This document shows positions 8,989 through 16,653 of a stretch of 55,065 bases of DNA, piece by piece. The stretch is from assembly GCA_903919075.1 (NCBI GenBank), contig CAIXGR010000087.1:1-55065 (forward strand), in the 5' to 3' direction. The notes beneath the pieces are model-generated. The model was not told where the DNA came from, searched no databases, and saw only the letters and a list, made by a program, of their open reading frames with translations. The position numbers and the translations under genes were made by a program. This DNA is from an uncultured Bacteroidota bacterium. GTDB lineage: Bacteria > Bacteroidota > Bacteroidia > Chitinophagales > LD1. Each line of letters opens with the position of its first letter. Position 1 is the first letter of the stretch.

Positions 8989-9483
8989 ATGAAAAAAATA
9001 TTGTTTGCCTCATTAATGGCGGTCTGTGTGTCGGTGGTTTCCGCCCAGCAAGCTAAAACCTCCTCAGCATCTCAGGAAAAGAAAGAAACTAAAAGCGCAG
9101 CTGCTGAAAACCCAAATGCACCTCAACTTATTTTCAACGAAGAATCATACACCTTTGGCGAAATAGGTGAAGGACCGCAGGTAACGCACGAATTTAAATT
9201 CAGCAACCCGGGTAAAGAGCCTTTGGTGCTTTCTAATGTTCGTGCCTCTTGTGGCTGTACTACACCAAGCTGGCCTAAGGAACCTATTTTACCCGGTAAA
9301 GATGCAGTTATATTAGTTACCTACAACACCAAAGGCAGAATAGGGCCTTTTACAAAATCTATAACCATTACCTCTAACGCTGCTACATCAAGCAAAGTAA
9401 TTTACATAAAGGGTGAGGTAGTAAAATCCGATCCTGAAAAATCAGTGCCGATGGAACAGCCAAGTATGTTGTCGCCCAAATAA
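8989..9483 (+). CDS. DUF1573 domain-containing secreted protein
   Basis: This 164-residue protein has a signal peptide (residues 1-19, ending VSAQ) and a low-complexity Ser/Lys/Glu linker to about residue 40. A single DUF1573 domain (about 45-145) follows, an Ig-like fold recognised by FxEESYTFGEIGEGPQVTHEF and the conserved RASCGCTTPSWPKEP motif. Such proteins are abundant and exported in Bacteroidota; no function is established. The short Pro/Ser-rich tail after residue 145 is not part of the domain. Confidence 0.93.
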   Translation: MKKILFASLMAVCVSVVSAQQAKTSSASQEKKETKSAAAENPNAPQLIFNEESYTFGEIGEGPQVTHEFKFSNPGKEPLVLSNVRASCGCTTPSWPKEPILPGKDAVILVTYNTKGRIGPFTKSITITSNAATSSKVIYIKGEVVKSDPEKSVPMEQPSMLSPK

Positions 9484-9557
9484 CAATTGTAGCAATATAA
9501 TTGATGTCATTTTTCATTTACTCATTTTCAAATTTGCTCATTTACTAATTTAAAAGG

Positions 9558-10775
9558 ATGCCTAAAATATCACATAAAGGAGCCGCAATGCCAGCTTCGC
9601 CAATTCGCAAACTGGTTCCATATTCCGATGCAGCGAAAAAGAAAGGCGTAAATGTTTACCACTTAAATATTGGCCAGCCTGATTTAGAAACACCGGCATT
9701 GTTTTGGGACAAACTCAAAAATCTTGATATTAAAGTATTGGAGTACTGCCCCAGCAATGGCATTGCATCGTACCGCGAAAAATTTGCAGGGTATTACAAC
9801 AACATAGGCATAAAGGTTGATGCATCGAATTTTATGATTACCGAAGGGGCCAGCGAAGCACTTTCGTTTGTAATGATGAGTTGTATTGATGAGGGCGATG
9901 AAATTATTATACCCGAGCCTATGTACGCTAACTACATTGGCTTTGCTTCAGCAGGAAATATTATAGTAAAACCAATTTCAACGTCTATTGAAAATGGTTT
10001 TGCATTACCACCTATTGCCGATTTTGAAAAAGCCATTACACCAAAAACAAAAGCCATATTAATTTGCAACCCCAATAACCCTACCGGTTATTTTTACAGC
10101 AAAGAAGAGCTGCTTACCCTGCGCAAAATTTGTTTGCAACACGACCTATATCTTTTTGTTGACGAAGTATACCGCGAGTTTTTATACAGCGGCACACCTT
10201 TTTTCAGCGCATTAAATTTAGAAGGAATGGACGAACACGTTGTTGTTTTCGATTCCATATCTAAACGCTTTAGCGCTTGCGGTGCACGGATAGGTGCTAT
10301 TGTAACCCGCAATAAACAAGTGCTTGAAGCGTCCCTTAAATTCGGACAAATGCGCTTAAGCCCACCATCACTTGGGCAAATTGCAGGCGAAGATCTGTTT
10401 GATTTGGGCAAAGATTATTACGACGGTGTAATAGCCGAATACCAAAAACGCAGAGACACAGTAATTGGATTATTGAATAAAATACCCGGTGTAAAATGCC
10501 CTAACCCCGGCGGTGCATTTTATGCAGTAGCAGAGTTACCGGTAAACGACACCGATAAATTTTGCCAATGGATGCTCGAAAGTTTCTCATACCAAGGCGC
10601 TACTGTTATGATGGCCCCTGCCTCTGGCTTCTACTCCACCACCGGTGCCGGTAAAAACCAGGTGCGCATAGCATACGTATTAAAAAGCGAAGACCTTACT
10701 AAAGCTATTCAATGCCTGGAAGAAGGTTTAAAGACTTATGCTAAGAAGCAGTTGGAGCCTGCGAATGCGGAATAA
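9558..10775 (+). CDS. PLP-dependent class I/II aminotransferase
   Basis: This 405-residue fold-type I enzyme belongs to the aspartate/aromatic aminotransferase group. Visible landmarks are the N-terminal 'HLNIGQPDLETP' substrate loop, NPNNPTGYFYS with the conserved Asn, the VDEVYREF Asp that holds the PLP ring nitrogen, and SISKRFSACGARIG, whose Lys forms the PLP Schiff base. The Arg that binds the substrate carboxylate (QVRIAYV) is near the C-terminus. The specific amino-acid pair cannot be assigned. It starts at ATG 9558 and converges with the HAD phosphatase gene with 23 bases between stops. Confidence 0.93.
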   Translation: MPKISHKGAAMPASPIRKLVPYSDAAKKKGVNVYHLNIGQPDLETPALFWDKLKNLDIKVLEYCPSNGIASYREKFAGYYNNIGIKVDASNFMITEGASEALSFVMMSCIDEGDEIIIPEPMYANYIGFASAGNIIVKPISTSIENGFALPPIADFEKAITPKTKAILICNPNNPTGYFYSKEELLTLRKICLQHDLYLFVDEVYREFLYSGTPFFSALNLEGMDEHVVVFDSISKRFSACGARIGAIVTRNKQVLEASLKFGQMRLSPPSLGQIAGEDLFDLGKDYYDGVIAEYQKRRDTVIGLLNKIPGVKCPNPGGAFYAVAELPVNDTDKFCQWMLESFSYQGATVMMAPASGFYSTTGAGKNQVRIAYVLKSEDLTKAIQCLEEGLKTYAKKQLEPANAE

Positions 10776-10798
10776 ACCAAATTGGAAATAAGATAAAC

Positions 10799-11362
10799 CT
10801 AAGACGTTACCGCCTCAGCAAATCCGGCGAGCGAATCACAACTATCATCCACCAATTTTTTCTGTTCGGCGGTAAGTTTATTAATATCACCGGCAAAAAT
10901 AGTTACCATGCCCATATTGCGCCCAAACTCCATATCGCTGGCCGAGTCACCCACTATAATTGATTTTGAAAAATCTATTTCCGGGAAATCTTTCTTAGCC
11001 TGTTTCGCCATACCAGTTGCTGGTTTACGCATTTGCCGTGCGTCTTTCTCTTTTAATTGGGTGGCTGAGTAAATGGCGTGTATTCTGCCGCCGTATTTTC
11101 GCACCTCTTTCAGCATTTCGTCGTGTATAAAACTTAAATCTTCCTCAGTCATCAACTCTTTTCCTACACCCTGTTGGTTGGTAACAATAATAATGCGCCT
11201 AAATTTTTTCGAAAGTGTTTTCATCGCATCCAACACGCCTTCTAAAAAATAAAACTCATCCCACTTTTTTACATAGTCGTTGGGGTAGTGAAGATTAATC
11301 ACCCCGTCGCGGTCTAAAAAAAGCGTCCAGCCTTTATCTATTTTCAAATCTTGCAAAGTCAT
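10799..11362 (-). CDS. HAD-IIIA phosphatase, GmhB/histidinol-phosphatase type
   Basis: This 187-residue HAD-superfamily phosphatase has DRDGVIN (nucleophile and acid/base Asp), VTNQQGVGK (motif II) with KPATGM, and VGDSASDMEF (motif IV). The family removes the 7-phosphate from heptose 1,7-bisphosphate. Unlike typical GmhB, the loop between motifs II and III has no cysteines (SATQLKEKDARQMRKP), so the usual zinc site is absent; the only Cys is near the C-terminus. The ATG at 11362 lies inside the preceding nucleotidyltransferase gene (overlap 29 bases), so the two are translationally linked. The pairing suggests a sugar-1,7-bisphosphate to sugar-nucleotide step for surface glycan synthesis. 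Confidence 0.85.
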   Translation of the reverse strand: MTLQDLKIDKGWTLFLDRDGVINLHYPNDYVKKWDEFYFLEGVLDAMKTLSKKFRRIIIVTNQQGVGKELMTEEDLSFIHDEMLKEVRKYGGRIHAIYSATQLKEKDARQMRKPATGMAKQAKKDFPEIDFSKSIIVGDSASDMEFGRNMGMVTIFAGDINKLTAEQKKLVDDSCDSLAGFAEAVTS

Positions 11363-12038
11363 GTTGCGCTTTTTGGTAATCTTCGGGTATGCCTATATCA
11401 ATAAAATATCCACCAAAAACTTTTCCGTAAAATTTTAAATGTTTCACCTGCTTTTCCAATACATCTTTCTCCAGCGAAAACTTTTCGCCCGTTTCTATTT
11501 TATCAAACACCTTTTTGTCGAAAAAATAAACTCCACCATTAATCAATCCCTGTTCTATATATTTCTTTTCAACAAAATTAGTTATCCGGTTATCATCATT
11601 TGTCTGCACTGTACCATACCTGTCAAAATGTTCAAGCTGTTTTAATGCTAGCGCCATATCGCATTTCGAACTGAGATAAAAGTTTTTTAACTCCTCTAAT
11701 TGGACATCAAAAAAAGTATCGCCATTCAACACAAAAGCAGTATCAGCTACTAATTTAAATGCCTTTTTAATACCACCTCCTGTGCCCAAAGGTTCATCTT
11801 CAACCGAATATTTAATTTTAATGCCCAAATATTCATCATTAAAAAAATCAACAATGGCTTCGTGCCGGTAGCCCGAAGAAATTATTACATTTTCAATTCC
11901 CTGCCCATTCAAATATTTAAAAACGTAATGAAGAAAGGGCTTGCCGTTAACCGGTGCCATTGGCTTGGGCAAATCTTTGACCACGCTTTGCAGCCTGGTG
12001 CCTAAGCCGCCTGCTAATATAATAACTGGTGTGTTCAC
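11334..12038 (-). CDS. Sugar-phosphate nucleotidyltransferase (HddC-like)
   Basis: This protein of about 234 residues is a nucleotidyltransferase. The signature LAGGLGTRLQ and LPKPMAPVNGKPFL lie at the N-terminus, ALNGDTFFDV-type metal-binding Asp (VLNGDTFFDV) near residue 108, and INGGVYFF further on. It should transfer a nucleotide to a sugar 1-phosphate; next to a GmhB-type phosphatase the best guess is D-glycero-alpha-D-manno-heptose 1-phosphate guanylyltransferase. TTG 12041 and GTG 12038 are adjacent possible starts; GTG is chosen. Neither has a Shine-Dalgarno sequence. A strong terminator for an upstream transcript lies only 28 bases away, so the gene needs its own promoter in that gap or reads through. 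Confidence 0.85.
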   Translation of the reverse strand: MNTPVIILAGGLGTRLQSVVKDLPKPMAPVNGKPFLHYVFKYLNGQGIENVIISSGYRHEAIVDFFNDEYLGIKIKYSVEDEPLGTGGGIKKAFKLVADTAFVLNGDTFFDVQLEELKNFYLSSKCDMALALKQLEHFDRYGTVQTNDDNRITNFVEKKYIEQGLINGGVYFFDKKVFDKIETGEKFSLEKDVLEKQVKHLKFYGKVFGGYFIDIGIPEDYQKAQHDFARFENR

Positions 12039-12065
12039 CAAACAAAGGTGTCAATTCGGGCGGAT

Positions 12066-12102
12066 AAAAAAAACGGCTGCAGGAAATTTCTTTCCGCAGC
12101 CG
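12066..12102 (-). terminator. Rho-independent terminator of the structured RNA
   Basis: On the minus strand, CGGCTGC-GGAAA-gaaa-TTTCC-t-GCAGCCG (12102 to 12074) is followed by eight T residues (12073-12066). The stem has 12 pairs with one bulge. The run of T lies only on the minus side, so it terminates minus-strand transcription coming from 12262. Confidence 0.9.
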
Positions 12103-12262
12103 GTAAAGCGTTTTTACTCTGGCGCTCAAGTTGTTTTTTAAACCAGAAGGGGTTCCCTTGCCTTCGTTTGGTTTTCACAAGCTCGATTCCCGGGTAGGGA
12201 AGCTCCGGCACTCCTCAGCTAAGGCCGTTTATTGCACACCGTCGTTGTAAAACGCCTTTAAA
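12066..12262 (-). ncRNA. Structured non-coding RNA, unidentified
   Basis: No convincing open frame occupies this region, but the minus strand folds by eye into a compact multi-branch RNA. An outer stem pairs AAAGgCGUUUUAC (about 12254-12242) with GUAAAAACGCUUU (12116-12104). Inside it GGUGUgCAA pairs with UUGaGCGCC. Three hairpins follow: CGGC...GCCG enclosing CCUUAGCUGAGG; AGCUUCCC/GGGAatcgAGCU; and AAACCaaacGAAGG/CCUUCuGGUUU. The RNA ends in an intrinsic terminator with eight U. The 5' end is approximate; no perfect TAnnTTTG is seen upstream. It lacks the landmarks of tmRNA, RNase P RNA, SRP RNA and the single long hairpin of 6S RNA. It could be a trans-acting sRNA or, less likely, an attenuator for the downstream nucleotidyltransferase. 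Confidence 0.55.
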
Positions 12263-12533
12263 AACTATATATCTTCAATCTACTTTAAACTTACTAAAGC
12301 CAATATAAATATAATATGTGAAACTATTTTTGAAAAATGATAATAATCAGAAAGACTCTTGATGTTTGTCAAATTATACAAATGCGCTTATACTAACTGC
12401 AAACCCGTTTTAACCTATACTATCATTAATTTCAATAAGTTACCCCGTTACCGTAGCCTTTTTATATGCTTAATTGTGCATTATTTATATTCGCTGAAGC
12501 TGCTTAAAACCTACAGCATTAAGATTGGGAGTT
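12263..12533. other. AT-rich intergenic stretch with no gene seen
   Basis: About 270 very AT-rich bases separate the structured RNA (minus) from the TMTC-like gene (plus). This should hold the divergent promoters for both, but no clear TAnnTTTG box stands out on either strand. The short plus-strand frame in this region has no coding character. Confidence 0.4.
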
Positions 12534-14405
12534 ATGAAAGAGAAAAAGAATCCAAACATCAAGGCCATTAAAAATATTGCGGCGCCTAAGTCTTTTAATA
12601 AAATACTACCGCTTGTTCTTATAATAGTTACAAGTATAGTTTACTATGCTTCACTTAACAATGAGTTTACCAATTGGGATGACCCTTCAAACGTTGCAGA
12701 TAATGCCAATGTGCAAGCCTTCCATGGTGATAGCGTGAATACAACTTTAACAAAAATTTTTTCCGTTAGTAATGATATGGTAATGTATGCGCCGCTTACC
12801 AATTTAAGTTTTTGCATTCAGTTTGCCGAATCTAAACTTAACCCGTGGCCGTATCATTTTTTCAATTTGTTCTTACACCTGCTTAATACTTTGCTGGTAT
12901 TTGGTTTTATCTGGCTTTTGACGAAACAGCAATGGGTGGCTTTTATTACCGGGTTGCTTTTCGCCATACACCCCATGCATGTTGAATCGGTAGCGTGGAT
13001 TACCGGACGCATAGATGTGCTTTATTCGGTTTTTTATCTTGGGGCGCTGTGCACTTATTTACTATTCATTAAACAAAAAAAACGCAAGTGGGCGTATTAT
13101 ACATTAACTTTTATCCTCTTCTTTTTAGCCGATATTACTAAGGCTGCTGCAGTAACATTACCGGTGGTTTTTTTAGCGCTTGATTATTTTTTGGGAAGAA
13201 AATTTGACAAGAAATTGATTTTAGAAAAGGCACCTTTTCTTCTACTCTCGCTTGTCTTTGGCTATCTTGCCATTTATGTTCAAAAGGGAATTCCATCAAT
13301 AGATAGCTTTGTACATTATAGTTTCTTCGACAAAATACTGTTCACCTGTTACGCGTTAATGATGTACCTATGGAAACTTGTAGCACCGGTAAGCTTATCG
13401 TGCTGCTACAACTACCCTTCTCCTCAATCAGGGGCTTCACTTCCGTATCCTGTTATTTTTTATATAGCCCCATTGGTAATTGCTGCTATTGGGTTTCTAA
13501 TTTATAAATCGAAGCAATACGGAAAAGATGTGGTTTTTGGATTTTCTTTCTTCTTAATCAATGTAGCGTTAATTCTACCGGGCCTGGCTTCAAGAAATAC
13601 TATTATTGCCGACCGGTATACTTATATTTCTTATATCGGCTTGTTTTTTATACTCGCCCGCTGGTTAAATAATTTATGGGAAAATAAAGCTGGCAGTTTT
13701 CAATATTTAAAAACATCGGTTATAGCTGCATTTACATTGCTCGTAATATTATGCAGCTATTTAACTGTTCAACGCTGCAGTGTATGGCACAATAGCATTA
13801 CACTTTGGACCGATGCTATTGAATTCAATCCCGCTTGCGTATTGGCTTACGACCATAGAGGGCGCGCCTATCAGGATAGTGCAAAAAATGAAGCCGCTAT
13901 CAAAGATTACAACACAGCAATTCTTCTATTTCCGGATGATGAGCAGGCACTTTTTGGCCGGGCATTGGCTTATTATAACACCGGTAAATATGATGATGCT
14001 GTAAAAGATTATACAGCAGTAATTAAGCTTAAACCAAAAGATGGCAACGCTTACAATAATCGTGGTAATGCATACGGCGCTAATAAAAAATACAAGGAAG
14101 CAATTGATGATTTCAATACTGCCATTAAACTTAAACCCGATTATGCCGATGCCTACAATAACCTTGGCAACGCACATTGCATGATGCAGGAATTTAATGA
14201 AGGGATAAAAGATTATAATGCAGCCATACGCCTTAACCCGAATTTTGCCGATGCTTATAAAGACAGGGCCCTTACTTATTTCAATATTCAAAAATACCAA
14301 CAGGCCTTAGATGATGCCACCAAAGCAAGGCAGCTAGGCTATAATATTGACCAAGGATTTATTGATATTATACAAGAGAATATTAGAAATAAGTCAAAAG
14401 ATTAG
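12534..14405 (+). CDS. TMTC-like GT-C membrane protein with C-terminal TPR repeats
   Basis: This 623-residue protein has a first membrane helix (residues about 22-40) followed by a loop with the acidic NWDDPSN motif. Some ten hydrophobic segments continue to about residue 425, and the rest is at least five tetratricopeptide repeats (about 440-610; e.g. AYNNLGNAHCMMQEFNEGIK). The motif HPMHVESVAWITGRIDVL resembles the HPVHxEAVAxxxGRAD signature of TMTC proteins, which are GT-C fold O-mannosyltransferases in animals. A role in transferring lipid-linked sugar to exported proteins is an inference. The frame opens at TTG 12525, but ATG 12534 is the natural start. It converges with kup. Confidence 0.85.
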   Translation: MKEKKNPNIKAIKNIAAPKSFNKILPLVLIIVTSIVYYASLNNEFTNWDDPSNVADNANVQAFHGDSVNTTLTKIFSVSNDMVMYAPLTNLSFCIQFAESKLNPWPYHFFNLFLHLLNTLLVFGFIWLLTKQQWVAFITGLLFAIHPMHVESVAWITGRIDVLYSVFYLGALCTYLLFIKQKKRKWAYYTLTFILFFLADITKAAAVTLPVVFLALDYFLGRKFDKKLILEKAPFLLLSLVFGYLAIYVQKGIPSIDSFVHYSFFDKILFTCYALMMYLWKLVAPVSLSCCYNYPSPQSGASLPYPVIFYIAPLVIAAIGFLIYKSKQYGKDVVFGFSFFLINVALILPGLASRNTIIADRYTYISYIGLFFILARWLNNLWENKAGSFQYLKTSVIAAFTLLVILCSYLTVQRCSVWHNSITLWTDAIEFNPACVLAYDHRGRAYQDSAKNEAAIKDYNTAILLFPDDEQALFGRALAYYNTGKYDDAVKDYTAVIKLKPKDGNAYNNRGNAYGANKKYKEAIDDFNTAIKLKPDYADAYNNLGNAHCMMQEFNEGIKDYNAAIRLNPNFADAYKDRALTYFNIQKYQQALDDATKARQLGYNIDQGFIDIIQENIRNKSKD

Positions 14406-14458
14406 TTGATTCTGTTTTTATAATACAGTTCCATTAATAAAAACTTCTTAGCCCGTAA

Positions 14459-16411
14459 CTAATTTATTCTTACCAAATGCGGGGTTTCAACTGCATGAAT
14501 GACCAAAGGATAGTTTTCAAGAATAACGTGACTTCTATCTAATCCAAAGTTCAACTCTTCACGCACACTTAACTTCTTGATCAGGAAATAAAGTTTCATA
14601 ACCATATTACTGAAAAAAGGTAATGAATTATCAAACGAAAGAAAACTGTTCATCAGTACAAACTTTACATCACCAATTTTACTATCCTGGTAGTTCACTT
14701 CGGGGCGTTTGGTAAGGCACACTTCATTGCTTTTCTCCAAATCGCTCAGGGCTGTTCTAAAATAATAATCAATTCTAGGTGCAATTCTAAATCCCATATT
14801 AAACGTAAGAAAGTAAACATTATCAGCTGCTATTGTTTGCATAGCATATTCCATGGTATAAGGTTCATCAGTTATGTTAACATGCAACAGCCAATATATA
14901 TCGGCACGCTTGGGCGTGCCTGACAAAATAGATTGAACAATTGTTTTTTCGATTTGGCCCGGCGTGTTAGATGTTGTAAGGTATACCAGGTTCGTGCAAT
15001 ATTTTTGTATGCGTCCATCTTCACTTAACTGAATCAGCCTGGGCACATAATCGTTTATATTCACTTTTTCAGTAATTCTTCCTTTTATTTTCTTCCCATA
15101 CCACCAAATCAACATTACCGATGACAAGCCCGTTCCTATAGCTATAGTAATCCACCCACCGGCGCGAAGCTTTTGCAGGTTTGCAATTAAAAAAGTTATT
15201 TCAACCGATAAAAATATTCCAGTAATAAGAAAAATAAAAACCAAAGGAACTCTCTTTGCATATAAATAAAAATTAATAAGAAAAGTTGTCATGAGCATGG
15301 TAAGGGTTACGCTTAAACCAAAGGCCGCTTCCATTTTAGTAGATTCTTTAAAATACAATACCATTCCCAAACATCCGGCCATCAGTAACCAGTTAATAGC
15401 CGGTATATATATTTGCCCTTTAATTTTTCCAGGGAAAGCTACCAAAAGCCTTGGCCATATTTCAAGTCTGATAGCTTCATTAATAAGGGTAAAACAGCCA
15501 CTAATAAGTGCCTGGCTTGCAATTATCGTTGCTATTGTAGATATAGCCAGTGCTGGCCAATAAACAGCTTTAGGTACAATAGCATAAAAAGGACTTATTG
15601 TAGTTAAACTTTCACCGGAGTGTTGTACCAGCCACGCGGTTTGCCCCGCATAGCTTAAAATAAGTGTTATTTTAATGTAAATCCAGCTAACACGAATATT
15701 GTTTTTCCCGCAGTGCCCCATGTCGCTATACAAAGCTTCGGCACCGGTAGTACATAAAAAAATGCTTCCTAAAAGCCAAAAACTTCCCGGTTCATCCGCG
15801 AACAAACGGTAGGCATAGTAAGGATTCAGTGCTTTTAATACAGAAAAATTACCTATAAGGGCCAACAGTCCAATTGCACCCATAAATGTGAACCACACCA
15901 ACATCACTGGTCCAAAAATTTTGCCAATCCGCTCAGTTCCGAATTGCTGAAAAACAAATAACAGAACCAAAATACCTATTACAATCGGCGTAATATTTAT
16001 ATCGGGCTTAACTGCATATAAACCCTCCATTGCTGAAGTAACGGAAATAGGCGGCGTAATAATACCATCTGCCATTAAAAACGCGCCGCCTGCAATGGCC
16101 GGTATCAATAGCCACTTGCCCCAGTATCTTCGTATAAGTGCGTAGAGTGAAAAAATGCCGCCTTCGCCATTGTTATCGGCTTGCAGTGTTATAATTATGT
16201 ATTTGATTGTGGTTTGTAAAGTTAAGGTCCAAAAAATACAGGAAAGCGTGCCAAGCGCAACAATCTCTGTAATTACCCGATTATGAAAAATCGCATTTTG
16301 AGTATATAGCGGCGAAGTACCTATATCGCCGAATACTATACCGGTGGCAACCAAAATGCCGGCAAGTGAAATTTTTTCATGAAAATTTTGCTGCGTGGAG
16401 CTATGTGTCAT
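14459..16411 (-). CDS. kup: KUP/HAK/KT family potassium transporter
   Basis: This protein of 650 residues (658 from the upstream ATG at 16435) imports potassium with protons across the inner membrane. The N-terminal family signature GIVFGDIGTSPLYT, the 'ADNNGEGGIFSLYALIRR' loop, about twelve membrane helices up to residue ~450 and a long cytoplasmic tail (about 450-650) are all present. ATG 16411 is preferred over 16435 because it follows a purine-rich AAAAGAAAAA stretch and leaves a normal short N-terminus; the choice is not certain. No regulatory partner is adjacent, and it converges with the TMTC-like gene. Confidence 0.95.
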   Translation of the reverse strand: MTHSSTQQNFHEKISLAGILVATGIVFGDIGTSPLYTQNAIFHNRVITEIVALGTLSCIFWTLTLQTTIKYIIITLQADNNGEGGIFSLYALIRRYWGKWLLIPAIAGGAFLMADGIITPPISVTSAMEGLYAVKPDINITPIVIGILVLLFVFQQFGTERIGKIFGPVMLVWFTFMGAIGLLALIGNFSVLKALNPYYAYRLFADEPGSFWLLGSIFLCTTGAEALYSDMGHCGKNNIRVSWIYIKITLILSYAGQTAWLVQHSGESLTTISPFYAIVPKAVYWPALAISTIATIIASQALISGCFTLINEAIRLEIWPRLLVAFPGKIKGQIYIPAINWLLMAGCLGMVLYFKESTKMEAAFGLSVTLTMLMTTFLINFYLYAKRVPLVFIFLITGIFLSVEITFLIANLQKLRAGGWITIAIGTGLSSVMLIWWYGKKIKGRITEKVNINDYVPRLIQLSEDGRIQKYCTNLVYLTTSNTPGQIEKTIVQSILSGTPKRADIYWLLHVNITDEPYTMEYAMQTIAADNVYFLTFNMGFRIAPRIDYYFRTALSDLEKSNEVCLTKRPEVNYQDSKIGDVKFVLMNSFLSFDNSLPFFSNMVMKLYFLIKKLSVREELNFGLDRSHVILENYPLVIHAVETPHLVRIN

Positions 16412-16542
16412 TTTTTCTTTTAGGTAATAATGCAATTAGAATTATCATTTATACAATAGTAAGTAAATGAAATTGAATCTTAGACGACTTAAAAAACCTA
16501 AAACAGCATTCTCCGATATTTAACAATTTATAAAATAGTAAT

Positions 16543-16573
16543 AAAAAAGCCCTTCATTACTAAAGGGCTTTTT
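16543..16573 (-). terminator. Terminator downstream of nrdJ
   Basis: The hairpin AAGCCCTT-loop-AAGGGCTT is flanked by A6 on the left and T5 on the right, so it can act in both directions. On the minus strand it follows nrdJ by about 80 bases and precedes kup, so ending the nrdJ transcript is its likely job. Confidence 0.75.
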
Positions 16574-16653
16574 GTTAGTTGCAGAATACAAGCCTAGGTT
16601 GAAAACCATTTAGGCAAGTACCTGCGTATTTTTACGCATGTTCTGTTTGCGAA

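Noticed and set aside
12066-12262. Reading the structured RNA as 6S, SRP, tmRNA or RNase P RNA
   Set aside because: It has a closing stem with three hairpins rather than one long hairpin, lacks a tRNA-like end, and lacks the conserved cores of the others as far as can be judged by eye.
12359-12571. Plus-strand frame upstream of the TMTC-like gene
   Set aside because: It overlaps the real start, is AT-rich with unusual composition, and has no motif.
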